Source: Prochlorococcus sp. AG-469-F22
GTDB taxonomy: Bacteria; Cyanobacteriota; Cyanobacteriia; PCC-6307; Cyanobiaceae
Assembly: GCA_003211655.1 (NCBI GenBank)
Contig: QCSC01000002.1
Location: 1 to 44,706 of the forward strand
Length of the DNA stretch: 44,706 nucleotides
Direction: 5' to 3'
The notes below the pieces were generated by a model that was given only the letters and a program-made list of their open reading frames with translations, made no database searches and had not been told where the DNA came from. Within the stretch, counting starts at the first letter, position 1, and every line of letters begins with the position of its first letter. The translations under genes were made by a program, and so were the position numbers. Below, in pieces: positions 16,935 through 24,746 of the stretch.

Positions 16935-17485
16935 AATAATCCATCTCTAACAGCCTGAACAACTGGTACAGTATGCAATCCATAAATCCAAACCAACATA
17001 TCTCCCAAATAAACCTGAGTACAAACTAAGGCTGCTAAAATCAAATCTATAAAAACAAACCCTTTTGATAGAACTTGAGGATTACTTTGTCTTGATACAT
17101 ATCGCCATCCTGTTATAACCGAGAGTACTCCTGCTAAGGACCATCCTATTGTGCTGTGATAGTTCAAAACATCTCTTGATACTCCATATGGATTACTTAG
17201 TCCCGCCTCAATTTGACCAAATACAATAGCAATAAAAATTGCTATTGTAGCAACGGTTAAATTTAAAAAACTTACTTCAAATAAATTAGGCTTTTTAAAA
17301 ATTATTCCAACAAAATCAAAGACTACAGCACCTAAAGCCATAGCAATTACAAAATGAACAACAATAGGATGAATGACATCAATCCAAGGAAGATTTTTTT
17401 CATTCAAGGCAGGAAGCAAACTTGAAAATATTGAAAAAGTATTGATCAATATATAAGCCATAAAATTAAAGGTTGAATGGACCAT
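16931..17485 (-). CDS. DUF2231 membrane protein, oxidase-operon associated (first)
   Basis: 184 aa, the first gene of the oxidase operon. Four helices; the DUF2231 motif is 'WIDVIHPIVVHFVIAMALGA' with His residues in the first helix, and 'LNYHSTIGWSLAGVLSV' with another His in the third. It resembles the next gene and is probably its paralogue. The conserved His pairs in opposite helices could carry haem b, which would let the pair pass electrons from quinol to a CuA-less oxidase; this is inference. The stop overlaps the next start by 4 bp. Confidence 0.85.
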   Translation of the reverse strand: MVHSTFNFMAYILINTFSIFSSLLPALNEKNLPWIDVIHPIVVHFVIAMALGAVVFDFVGIIFKKPNLFEVSFLNLTVATIAIFIAIVFGQIEAGLSNPYGVSRDVLNYHSTIGWSLAGVLSVITGWRYVSRQSNPQVLSKGFVFIDLILAALVCTQVYLGDMLVWIYGLHTVPVVQAVRDGLL

Positions 17486-17959
17486 ATTTGAAAAGATATT
17501 TTCTATTAAATAAAGAGCTTCTTTTTCAAATCTATATATAATTTTTTAGATAAGCAACAATTTTAGAGACCTTTTAATGTATTAATAATGTATTAAATTT
17601 TATTCGAAGAATATATCATTATTGTGTAAAAGTTATTTTTACCTTCTAATGTAAATTATTTATCTATCCAATTATTTTTAATTAATAAAAATAAAAAATA
17701 ATTATCTATAAGTTCCAAGAATATTTTTTCAGCTATCAGAATTTATCTTTTAATTAAATTTTAAATCTACATAAAAAGATAAAAAATAATCAGAGAAAAA
17801 TAAAGTCTGAAAATTGGTTAAAGAAAAAATTTTTTAATAAATTATTCTATTTTCTAGGTCATTATACTTTCTTAAGAAATAAATATCACAGTATCTTGAA
17901 AACTTAATTACACATTTTTTCGTAATCATTTATTAGTTTATTTAAAAGAATAAATACCA
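17486..17959. other. AT-rich intergenic region between divergent genes
   Basis: 474 bases with dense A/T runs between the oxidase operon (leftward) and a small rightward gene. It must contain the oxidase promoter, but no distinct operator or ORF can be picked out. Confidence 0.45.
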
Positions 17960-18169
17960 TTGGAAATTTTTATCGTAGGAATTGGTTTATTAATTGGCCT
18001 AATCTTTAGTTGGGTTATGGGTTTGCCCGGTGGTGATATTTTCATTTGGATTTTCTGTCTTTTTCTTGGATTAAAAGTTGGCGAAATAATTTTTTCAGAT
18101 GAGAATAAAGATGATGATGATGATGATCTTGATGGAGGGATTTTAATTCCAGATTTTCAAGGAATATAA
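17960..18169 (+). CDS. Small membrane protein with acidic tail, TTG start
   Basis: 69 aa. Two short helices ('IFIVGIGLLIGLIFSWVMGL', 'GGDIFIWIFCLFLGLKVGEI') are followed by an acidic run (NKDDDDDDLDGG). The DNA of that run is a GAT repeat, so its length might vary between strains. Family unknown. The acidic cytoplasmic tail could bind a cation or a basic partner; inference only. Confidence 0.6.
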   Translation: MEIFIVGIGLLIGLIFSWVMGLPGGDIFIWIFCLFLGLKVGEIIFSDENKDDDDDDLDGGILIPDFQGI

Positions 18170-18347
18170 TTTGAATTACAGGCTTTAAATTAACCCTGTT
18201 TTAACTGGACAAGAACTCCTATATGTTCATAAAGAAATAGTAGTAAAGTAGATACCTAAAAAAAATTTTTAAAATCTAAATAAAATATATATTTTTAAAA
18301 TCTACTTAATTATGTTTGCTAGACCATAAATAGAGCTAAATTTAATT

Positions 18348-18524
18348 ATGAAAGCAAAAACATTCTATGCAAAAAATTTCAATTTTGATAATGCATCAAA
18401 AGATCAGATAATTTTTCTTGCTGTTTCAGGGTTAATTATTTTCTTTGCGAAAGCTGCTTATGATCTATATCTTCATAATCCTGCTTTTCATATGTTTATA
18501 CAAAGTAAAGGAATATTTTTATAA
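18348..18524 (+). CDS. Small membrane protein, 58 aa
   Basis: ATG start, absent from the ORF track. 'MKAKTFYAKNFNFDNASKDQ' then helix 'IIFLAVSGLIIFFAKAAYDL' and a polar tail with two His (YLHNPAFHMF). Family unknown. It is one of five short membrane ORFs on the same strand between 17.9 and 19.4 kb. Confidence 0.5.
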   Translation: MKAKTFYAKNFNFDNASKDQIIFLAVSGLIIFFAKAAYDLYLHNPAFHMFIQSKGIFL

Positions 18525-18840
18525 ATAAAAAATTTAAAAAAAATTTATTCAAATCAAGTTTTTTAATATTTATTAGCTAAAAATTTTCTATTTTAATATC
18601 ATTTTATGTAGATGATTTTTTAGTACATACGTTAGATTTTGCCCAAACTTTTTTGATTATAGATTTATAATCTATGAAGTTTGAGACAATGGAAAGTAAG
18701 GCTTTTAATTAATTGCATTTAAGAAGCTTCGACTAATTATTAACATTATAAAATTTTGTTCATTAAGCATTATCAAATAATTATTTATAAGTAATTTTTA
18801 AAAGTAAATGATGTATTTTTAGCTATTTATTATGTAAAAG
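18525..18840. other. Intergenic region with a perfect palindrome
   Basis: 316 bases without a supported gene. ATAGATT-TAT-AATCTAT (about 18659-18675) forms a perfect 7-bp stem without a T-run, so it is not a typical terminator; it could be an operator or RNA hairpin. Confidence 0.4.
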
Positions 18841-19026
18841 TTGTCCTTGACTCTTTTAGGAAATATTTTTATTGTCCTCATATGCATTCCTTATATTAAA
18901 CAAATGTATCTCTTTGCAGTCTTGGGCTTTTTTGCTGCCTTTATTGCTTTTATGAAATTCGGATCAAATGATTTTGGTATTTCATCAAGTAAATCTCAAT
19001 TAAAAGATCAAATAACTTCTAAGTAA
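18841..19026 (+). CDS. Small membrane protein with NDFG motif, TTG start
   Basis: 61 aa. Two hydrophobic stretches ('LTLLGNIFIVLICIPYI', 'MYLFAVLGFFAAFIAFMKFG') then 'SNDFGISSSKSQLKDQITSK'. The gene after it also ends its helix with a basic or small residue and NDFG, which suggests a shared ancestor. Function unknown. Confidence 0.5.
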   Translation: MSLTLLGNIFIVLICIPYIKQMYLFAVLGFFAAFIAFMKFGSNDFGISSSKSQLKDQITSK

Positions 19027-19044
19027 AAAATTTATCATTTTATT

Positions 19045-19146
19045 ATGGAAACTCTTTCTATTTTAAGCTTTTTTTTATTGGTAATTACTTTCTTTGCTAG
19101 AGGTAAAAATGATTTTGGTCTAAAACCTAAACCAAAAAAGGATTAA
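19045..19146 (+). CDS. Tiny membrane protein with NDFG motif, 33 aa
   Basis: METLSILSFFLLVITFFARG then KNDFGLKPKPKKD. One helix and a basic tail. The start lies 18 bp after the 18841 gene; the shared 'NDFG' after the helix suggests a related protein. Too short for the ORF track. Confidence 0.45.
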   Translation: METLSILSFFLLVITFFARGKNDFGLKPKPKKD

Positions 19147-19218
19147 TTATTTTTGAACTATCTTTTAGCAAGTCATCCAAATATAAATTAAGTTTTTTTA
19201 ATTTTTTAAATATCTTTT

Positions 19219-19353
19219 ATGAAATCATCAGAAGGATCCAATTCACTAAGAAAAAAACTACAAAATAGTATTTTAAAATTTATTCTTATCTCAATAGGTA
19301 TATCTGTAGTTATATTTTCTTATCAAAAAGACGGATTCTTTTTTGGGATTTAA
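19219..19353 (+). CDS. Small membrane protein, 44 aa
   Basis: MKSSEGSNSLRKKLQNSILK then helix 'FILISIGISVVIFSYQ' and 'KDGFFFGI'. Basic N-terminus and one helix, predicting N-in topology. Family unknown. Confidence 0.45.
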   Translation: MKSSEGSNSLRKKLQNSILKFILISIGISVVIFSYQKDGFFFGI

Positions 19354-19452
19354 TAACTTATAGTCTCTTATTAAATATGGAGAAATGTTATTCTAATTGC
19401 TTAAATTTTAGAGGGTCTTAAATTCTTAGATAATTAATTCCTCCCCCTCAGT

Positions 19453-19548
19453 TTAAAGCGGATTATTACCACTAATAACTAACCCGTAATAAACGAGAAC
19501 TCCAAGTAAAAGAAGAATAAACGCTATTTTGTTTGAGCTGTCTGAAAT
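19453..19548 (-). CDS. Possible tiny membrane protein without a standard start
   Basis: Minus-strand frame 'SDSSNKIAFILLLLGVLVYY' 'GLVISGNNPL' to TAA at 19455-19453. The helix and end look protein-like, but upstream there is only ATT (19548-19546) before an in-frame TAA; no ATG, GTG or TTG. It may use ATT or be a remnant. Confidence 0.3.
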   Translation of the reverse strand: MSDSSNKIAFILLLLGVLVYYGLVISGNNPL

Positions 19549-19727
19549 AATAAAAAAGTAATTTTAAACATTTTATATCAGGTAAAAAAAATTTTTTATC
19601 TTTTGTATATTTATTATGTCTCAACTGTTACAGACAATAATAAATTTTAAACACCTAACTCATAACTTATTTACTTTAAAATTCTTTTATAAATCATTAA
19701 AGTCTGATGTAATTATTTATTTTTAAT

Positions 19728-19985
19728 ATGGTTGCAGCTAATAGCGATCCTACACTCCTTTTTGTATTAGGAAGCATTGGTTTATTATTATTTGGTGCGA
19801 TTGGTTATGGTATTTACACTACTATAGGACCTAAATCCGGCGAATTAAGAGATACTATTAAAGAACATGCAAGGATGCATGAGCTTGGAATTGCTCATGG
19901 ACATAATAAAGGCGAAGCAAATCATACTCATTTAAAAGAAGTCCTAAAAAAGGAAAATAAAACTTCTACTGTTAATAAATCATAA
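19728..19985 (+). CDS. PsbN-like protein with His-rich C-terminal extension
   Basis: 85 aa, ATG start. The helix 'LLFVLGSIGLLLFGAIGYGI' is followed by YTTIGPKSGELRDTIKEH, which mirrors the PsbN end (GYxLYTAFGxPSxELRDPFEEH). PsbN is a single-helix thylakoid protein needed for photosystem II assembly and is normally about 43-46 residues. Here about 38 more residues follow, rich in His ('ARMHELGIAHGHNKGEANHT'), which could bind a metal. A PsbN paralogue is the best guess; the standard psbN, usually near psbH, would lie elsewhere. Cytoplasmic or stromal tail by analogy. Confidence 0.55.
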   Translation: MVAANSDPTLLFVLGSIGLLLFGAIGYGIYTTIGPKSGELRDTIKEHARMHELGIAHGHNKGEANHTHLKEVLKKENKTSTVNKS

Positions 19986-20126
19986 ATGAAAATCAGTCCA
20001 AAAGTATCAACTGAAAATCATTATTAAAAGCTTAGTAATTCAAAAAAGTAGAATGCTCATCCTTGTAAGCAGGATTAAATTATGGAGCTTATGAAATTTA
20101 TCATTTTTTTTTCTTAATCAATATTT

Positions 20127-20360
20127 TTAGTTTCCCTCCTCACCAAAATTATAAGATGGAGTGGTATCTTGAATTTTAATATTTACCCCCTCGATTTTGC
20201 TCTTAGAAACTTCTTTTAATTCTTTACCAGTAAATTGAAATCCATAGTGTGAAGCTATTAAGGCGATTTCATTAGCAGTAGCTGCACTTGAAACTTCATC
20301 GAGAAAAGTTTTATTTGTTTTGAGTTCAATTAAGAACTTTTTTATTTGATCAAAAGTCAT
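20127..20360 (-). CDS. Nif11 leader-like domain protein
   Basis: 77 aa, ATG start. 'TFDQIKKFLIELKTNKTFLD' and 'ANEIALIASHYGFQFTGKEL' match the Nif11 domain, which serves as leader peptide for ribosomal peptide precursors such as prochlorosins but also occurs in proteins of unknown role. After the domain comes 'KSKIEGVNIKIQDTTPSYNF' and a Gly-rich end, without a double-Gly cleavage site and without Cys, so a lanthipeptide product is unlikely. No modifying enzyme or exporter is nearby. An orphan Nif11 protein is the safest call. Confidence 0.75.
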   Translation of the reverse strand: MTFDQIKKFLIELKTNKTFLDEVSSAATANEIALIASHYGFQFTGKELKEVSKSKIEGVNIKIQDTTPSYNFGEEGN

Positions 20361-20517
20361 TTAAAAAAGATTAAAAAATTAATGAGAGGTAAAGAACTTT
20401 ATTTATTTGAAACGCTATAAAATTTATTTTTGGATAAGAATTTTTTTTGTATATTAAAGAAGTAAGAAGAGACATTGTTTTTCAATAAAAAAATAGATTT
20501 TCATGGTTTAAGCGGTT

Positions 20518-20757
20518 TTAAAGACTATTACAATAATCTATTACATTAGCTTTTTCATTACCAATAAACTTTTTTTGAATTTTAAACCCCTTTTTTAATC
20601 CTTCCATAGAATCTTTTTGTGAAATATATTCTGCACATAATAGTTTTGCTTTGTGGACTTTAAATTGGGGAATTTGTCCTAATGCTATTACTACTAGAGA
20701 GAGTGTAGAAGTAATTACGCAATAGCCAATTATATTTGGACCTTTGTGTGGAGACAA
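20518..20757 (-). CDS. Small membrane-anchored protein with CA...YC motif, TTG start
   Basis: 79 aa. An N-terminal helix 'IIGYCVITSTLSLVVIALGQ' leads to a soluble part that runs from 'KAKLLCAEYIS' to 'NVIDYCNSL'. Spacing of helix, CA and final YC resembles the 9259-9546 gene. Function unknown. It lies downstream of the integrase remnant on the same strand. Confidence 0.5.
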   Translation of the reverse strand: MSPHKGPNIIGYCVITSTLSLVVIALGQIPQFKVHKAKLLCAEYISQKDSMEGLKKGFKIQKKFIGNEKANVIDYCNSL

Positions 20758-20871
20758 ATTTAGAAGTTTTATTTAATAGTGATTTTAATTTAATAAAAGT
20801 ATTTTTCCTACAAATGTGGATATAGGGCCTGTAAAAAATGTACCTATCCTTCACGTCCAAAAGTAGGAATA

Positions 20872-21069
20872 TTACTTCTTCCAATATTTAAAGTAGGGTC
20901 TGCCAACATTATCAATTATTGGTACTCTTTCAATTTTTCCTTCAGTAAAAAGTTTTATACAAATTCTTCTTGAGTGTTCAGGATTGCATTTAAATTTTTC
21001 TGCTAATTCTTTATAGGTAAACTTTTTCTCTTCCTTAGTTAATATCTCTAAAAAATTATCACTTAATTC
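20872..21069 (-). pseudogene. Winged-helix-like fragment behind the integrase remnant
   Basis: The ORF track gives 84 aa from 21126, but the first 20 residues are the integrase remnant read in another frame. The true part is 'NELSDNFLEILTKEEKKFTY' 'KELAEKFKCNPEHSRRICIK' 'LFTEGKIERVPIID...KYWKK', with a likely recognition helix and wing. It has no start of its own and appears joined to the truncated integrase by deletion. It may be the tail of a regulator carried by the same element. Confidence 0.45.
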
Positions 21070-21829
21070 ATTATTTCTGAAGTTCTTGTACCAAAAACTA
21101 ATTGAGCAGCTAAAGCCCAACCCCATGTTGGATCTTCTCTCAATAATCGAGCATGATATAAATATTCCTCGTCTTTTAATCTTTTTCTGGATCTTTTCTT
21201 GGCATCATCTCTATATGCTTTTTGAGTAGCAGTTGCCCATTCCTGGAGTTTCTTCAGGTTAGGTATTTCAGCAAATTTAGCTAGCCTTAAAAAATGTTTT
21301 GCAGTATCGGCTTTTTTCTTTGATCCATAGGTGATCTATTAGCAAGTTCAACAATATTTTCATAATTTAGAATTTTATGTTTTTCCATCTGCAAAAGATA
21401 ACCTTCTATCTGTTTCCACCCAGCCATATTTTGATTATTGTTTCTGTCTTTATCTTCAGCACTCCAAAAGTCCTTTTCAAATCTTTTGATAATATCTCCA
21501 ACTTTTCTACTTTCTTTTAAAAGTTCAACAGTTTCTTCCTCTTCATTTTTTAACCAGTTATCCCATTTAAAAGAACCAGCTATTTTTTCATCACTTAATC
21601 TTTTAGCTAATCTTTCAGCCTCATCAAGATTTTTAATATCTGCTTTTAAATTTATTGGAACTCTTTGCTGGATTGTCTGATCAGATTCTGGATTAGTTTT
21701 ACTTGGTAAATAAGCTCTAAGAGTAAAACCATCTTTTCTAATTTGTATAGTTACTCCTCTCCTCTCACTTTTCAAAAGTCTATTTCTAGCATCTAGCTTT
21801 ATCTCTAATATTTGTTGTGAATTTGCCAT
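21063..21829 (-). pseudogene. Tyrosine recombinase (integrase), frameshifted and truncated
   Basis: From ATG at 21829 the protein starts 'MANSQQILEIKLDARNRLLK', with an N-terminal strand region 'VTIQIRKDGFTLRAYLPSK' and a core-binding helical domain. After 'SPMDQRKK' the frame is lost at a run of six A (T at 21312-21317); one base shift continues 'ADTAKHFLRLAKFAEIPNLK', 'LREDPTWGWALAAQLVFGTR' 'TSEIMN' and stops at 21065-21063. 'VFGTRTSEI' is the box I Arg region of tyrosine recombinases; the catalytic HxxR and Tyr are absent. It would have integrated a genomic island. It lies 236 bp from tRNA-Ser. The ORF-track Met at 21946 reads through the tandem repeat and is not the likely start. Confidence 0.75.
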
Positions 21830-21859
21830 TGTTCGGTAGTTCTTAAGACTAGAGTTTGC

Positions 21860-21901
21860 GGTGGCCTTGTCTTGGTGGCCTTGTCTTGGTGGCCTTATTC
21901 T
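21860..21901. repeat. 14-bp tandem repeat, three copies
   Basis: GGTGGCCTTGTCTT occurs twice exactly at 21860-21887, followed by GGTGGCCTTATTCT at 21888-21901. It is GC-rich against an AT-rich background and sits 31 bp upstream of the integrase start. Such repeats may be recombinase arm sites or an operator; this is inference. Confidence 0.85.
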
Positions 21902-22064
21902 AGCCAATATATACAAATAGATGCAAGTACACCTATATTCTGTCAATCATAATTTGGTTTCATTTTATAACCCCTCAGAACCATTGCAAATAGGTGACTT
22001 GCTTGACTATGACTAACTTCTTGTGATATAAATAACAAGTTCGGAAACAACTGAATAACCCGTT

Positions 22065-22154
<90 letters not shown>

Positions 22155-22231
22155 TATTTATAGACAATCAAATTTAACTGGTGTTTTTGGGAAACTGAAA
22201 GCACTTTTTTATTGGAAACATAGGATTTTGA

Positions 22232-22954
22232 TTAGTCATATGTTTTTGAAGAGTTTTTGAGTAATTCATTCAATTCAAAGAGTTCTTCTTTGGTAAACTC
22301 GCGATATTCTCCTGTTGATACATCTAATTTAATATTCATAATTCTTACACGCTTCAATGATTTTACTCTGAATCCTAGGGATTCACACATTCTCCTAATC
22401 TGACGGTTAAGTCCTTGAGTGAGTATGATTCTGAATTTTTTTGGTCCCAATTGTTTTACGAAACAATTCTTAGTAATGGTATCTAATATTTCAACGCCAT
22501 TACTCATTCTGTTAATAAAGTCTCTATTAATCGGTCGATTAACGCTTACGATGTATTCTTTTTCATGATTATTTCTTGCTCTGAGTATTTTATTTACGAT
22601 ATCTCCATCGTTAGTTAAGAAAATTAATCCCTCACTGGGCTTATCCAATCTTCCAATTGGAAAAATTCTTGTAGGATATTTAATGAAATCTATGATATTG
22701 TCGGATTCTACTCTTCTATCGGTTGTGCAAACAATTCCAGCAGGTTTATTAAAGACTAAGTATATTTTTTCGTGTTTCGTTGATTTCTCTATTCTTTGAC
22801 CTTCAACTTCTACTTGATCTCCATCATCTACCTTGGTACCCATTTCTGTAATTTCACCATTAATAGTTACTTTTCCTTCTTCAATTAGACTATCCGCTGC
22901 TCTTCTAGAGCAGTAACCGACTTCACTTAAATATTTATTTATCCTAGTAGCCAT
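22232..22954 (-). CDS. rluF: 23S rRNA pseudouridine synthase RluF-like
   Basis: 240 aa. N-terminal S4 domain 'TRINKYLSEVGYCSRRAADS', then the catalytic segment 'FPIGRLDKPSEGLIFLTNDG' with the essential Asp in GRLD, 'VNKILRARNNHEKEYIV', and 'GLNRQIRRMCESLGFRVKSL'. Details match RluF, which converts a uridine in helix 80 of 23S rRNA, more closely than RsuA or RluB. It is shorter than E. coli RluF (about 290) because it lacks the basic tail. It lies on the opposite strand just beyond tRNA-Ser, so it might have come with an island, but it is an intact gene. Confidence 0.9.
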   Translation of the reverse strand: MATRINKYLSEVGYCSRRAADSLIEEGKVTINGEITEMGTKVDDGDQVEVEGQRIEKSTKHEKIYLVFNKPAGIVCTTDRRVESDNIIDFIKYPTRIFPIGRLDKPSEGLIFLTNDGDIVNKILRARNNHEKEYIVSVNRPINRDFINRMSNGVEILDTITKNCFVKQLGPKKFRIILTQGLNRQIRRMCESLGFRVKSLKRVRIMNIKLDVSTGEYREFTKEELFELNELLKNSSKTYD

Positions 22955-23264
22955 TTTGTCAAAGTTACCTTTTAATTATTTGAAATTTAGTTATTTTTCG
23001 AAAAAAAAATTATTGACTTTATTTTAACCAATTGATTTAGTAAGCATAATTAAATTGCAATTTTGAAGGGATCCTTTTGTGACTGTTGATATTGATCTAC
23101 TACTGACTGTTTAATTTCTAGTTTTCTTTCGAGTTTGTGGATGACTTACCAAGTCGCGAATTTCTATTTAGATAAAAGAACTACTTAATTGTTTGATCTT
23201 AAGTTTTTATTGATTAACTCCTAGCGCGCTTGCTTCATTCCTCTGAACATTAATAAATCATTTT
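22955..23264. other. Intergenic region
   Basis: 310 bases with no supported gene or RNA. An A-run of nine lies near 23003, and the near-palindrome AAGGGATCCTT near 23066. It includes the rluF promoter. Confidence 0.4.
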
Positions 23265-23555
23265 TCATAAAAGATGTCTACACATATACCAAAAATGTTC
23301 TATATCGATAGTGGTCGTTTTGAACTTATCAGTTTCTATTTTTCTTGATGATGACCTTTGCATTAAGACTTTTATTGATGGATGCTTCATTGAATATACA
23401 GGTTTGAATCCTGCTTTTTTTGCTTCGCTATGAAGACCTCTCTTTTGATAGGAATCCATTCCACAGAATAATATAGAGGGTTTATTGTCTAATCCTTCTT
23501 CTGATTTCAACATTCTATATTTTAAAACTTTTGCAATCTTTTCTAATTCCCACAT
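23265..23555 (-). CDS. Unknown soluble protein, 96 aa
   Basis: ATG start. Sequence 'MWELEKIAKVLKYRMLKSEE', 'KPSILFCGMDSYQKRGLHSE', 'AKKAGFKPVYSMKHPSIKVL', 'MQRSSSRKIETDKFKTTTID'. A beta strand followed by Gly and an amphipathic helix with Lys gives a faint BRCT-like look, which is weak. It has no signal or helix for membranes. I do not recognise the family. Confidence 0.5.
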   Translation of the reverse strand: MWELEKIAKVLKYRMLKSEEGLDNKPSILFCGMDSYQKRGLHSEAKKAGFKPVYSMKHPSIKVLMQRSSSRKIETDKFKTTTIDIEHFWYMCRHLL

Positions 23556-23585
23556 TATTATTTATTCAAAAAAAATAATCAATCA

Positions 23586-23789
23586 TTACTTATAGTATTT
23601 AATGACACTAAATACGCCAACAAAAAGGATAACAATTGCAACACCATAAAATACGAAAGGAATAATCGGATATTTATATAAAGTATTTCTAACTTTCTGC
23701 TTGACCTTATCTTTATTAAATTCGGGTAAAACAAATTCTTTTTCTCTAGGAGGTAAACCCAAATCTTTCCTTCTTTTAGCTTCTCCCAT
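23586..23789 (-). CDS. DUF2839 family membrane protein
   Basis: 67 aa from MGEAKRRKDLGLPPREKE, the exact N-terminal signature of DUF2839; the earlier Met in the track (23810) adds seven atypical residues. A single C-terminal helix 'PIIPFVFYGVAIVILFVGVF' follows a basic linker. The family is cyanobacterial with unknown function. The overlapping ORF 23579-23800 is another frame of the same DNA. Confidence 0.85.
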   Translation of the reverse strand: MGEAKRRKDLGLPPREKEFVLPEFNKDKVKQKVRNTLYKYPIIPFVFYGVAIVILFVGVFSVIKYYK

Positions 23790-23893
23790 ATTAAAAACAA
23801 GACTATTCAAATGGTAATCTAATACAGATCTTATTTGATTTTAAATACACTGTTTATTTTTGTTTTTGTTAAAGTTAATTTTTGGTATTAGCT

Positions 23894-24094
23894 ATGGAAA
23901 AAGGATTTGCAACAAAAACACAAAATACCAATAAAACAAAAAAAATAATTACTTCAAAAGAACCCAAAGGTAGACTCATAACATGGTCTCCTTGGCCACC
24001 AGCAAATTTCCAAACTCGCTATCCTGCTTTTCCCCTGGTTCTCACATTATTAATTGTCTTAGTTGGGCAATGGTATATTTCTCTTTTAAGATAA
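23894..24094 (+). CDS. Small membrane protein, 66 aa
   Basis: I use ATG at 23894 rather than the TTG at 23882. A polar, Lys-rich start ('ATKTQNTNKTKKIITSKEPK') leads to 'WSPWPPANFQTRYPAFPLVL' and a C-terminal helix 'LTLLIVLVGQWYISLLR'. The Trp/Pro-rich membrane-entry segment looks conserved, but I cannot name the family. Confidence 0.6.
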   Translation: MEKGFATKTQNTNKTKKIITSKEPKGRLITWSPWPPANFQTRYPAFPLVLTLLIVLVGQWYISLLR

Positions 24095-24149
24095 TTTAAA
24101 CCTTCATATTAAATTTAAATTTAAAATAAATTGAGTATTTTAAATAAAT

Positions 24150-24746
24150 TTGTTTTTCTTTCTCTTATTTTCTGCACATTTGCAAGCAGTAATTGTTCCA
24201 ATAATTTTTGGAATTAAATCAGTTAATAAATTTAAAAATATAAAAAACCATGTTCTTATTCCCTTTGGTTTTATCTTTTTAGGCTTGGCCTCAATGTTTG
24301 AGATGATTGATCATACAAAAACAAATTGGATTTATATAGATCATTCTTCTCTCTTTAATTGGTTTTTTTATACTTTTCTTGCATTAGGTTTAACTAGTTT
24401 AAGCATATCAGTTATTAAAAACAAATTTGCTATTGGAACAAATATCTTCCTATGTTTTTGCTCAATAGTTTCCTATTTGTTAATTGATAAAACGATCGCT
24501 CTAACATTACAAGTAATTATTAGTATATTTTTAATCATAAATTGGCAACGAATGTTTAAAGATTGGATCTTCATTGCTTACCCAATCTTTGGCATTATTT
24601 TTACAACTTTCTTTGGAACAAATCTATCAATAACTGGAAACCAAATTTGGCATGTTTTTATTGGCCCATCAGGGACCATTAGTGTAATTACTTTTTATTT
24701 AGTATTAAGGAGATCAAAAAATAAATTATCTGAGATTTTGAAATGA
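24150..24746 (+). CDS. Polytopic membrane protein, unknown
   Basis: 198 aa, TTG start. Six or seven hydrophobic helices in a row ('FFFLLFSAHLQAVIVPIIFG', 'HVLIPFGFIFLGLASMFEMI', and so on) with His in loops ('AHLQ', 'MIDHT', 'IDHSS', 'IWHVF'). This spread of His at helix ends is seen in membrane enzymes and in haem-binding proteins, but no family is recognised. It overlaps the next gene by 4 bp (ATGA), so they form an operon. Confidence 0.7.
   Translation: MFFFLLFSAHLQAVIVPIIFGIKSVNKFKNIKNHVLIPFGFIFLGLASMFEMIDHTKTNWIYIDHSSLFNWFFYTFLALGLTSLSISVIKNKFAIGTNIFLCFCSIVSYLLIDKTIALTLQVIISIFLIINWQRMFKDWIFIAYPIFGIIFTTFFGTNLSITGNQIWHVFIGPSGTISVITFYLVLRRSKNKLSEILK

Noticed and set aside
20001-20080. ATCCT...AGGAT hairpin between 19985 and 20127 as a terminator
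   Set aside because: Stem of only five pairs and no T-run on either strand.
23579-23800. 73-aa minus-strand ORF
   Set aside because: Overlaps the DUF2839 gene in another frame; the other frame has the MGEAKRRK signature.
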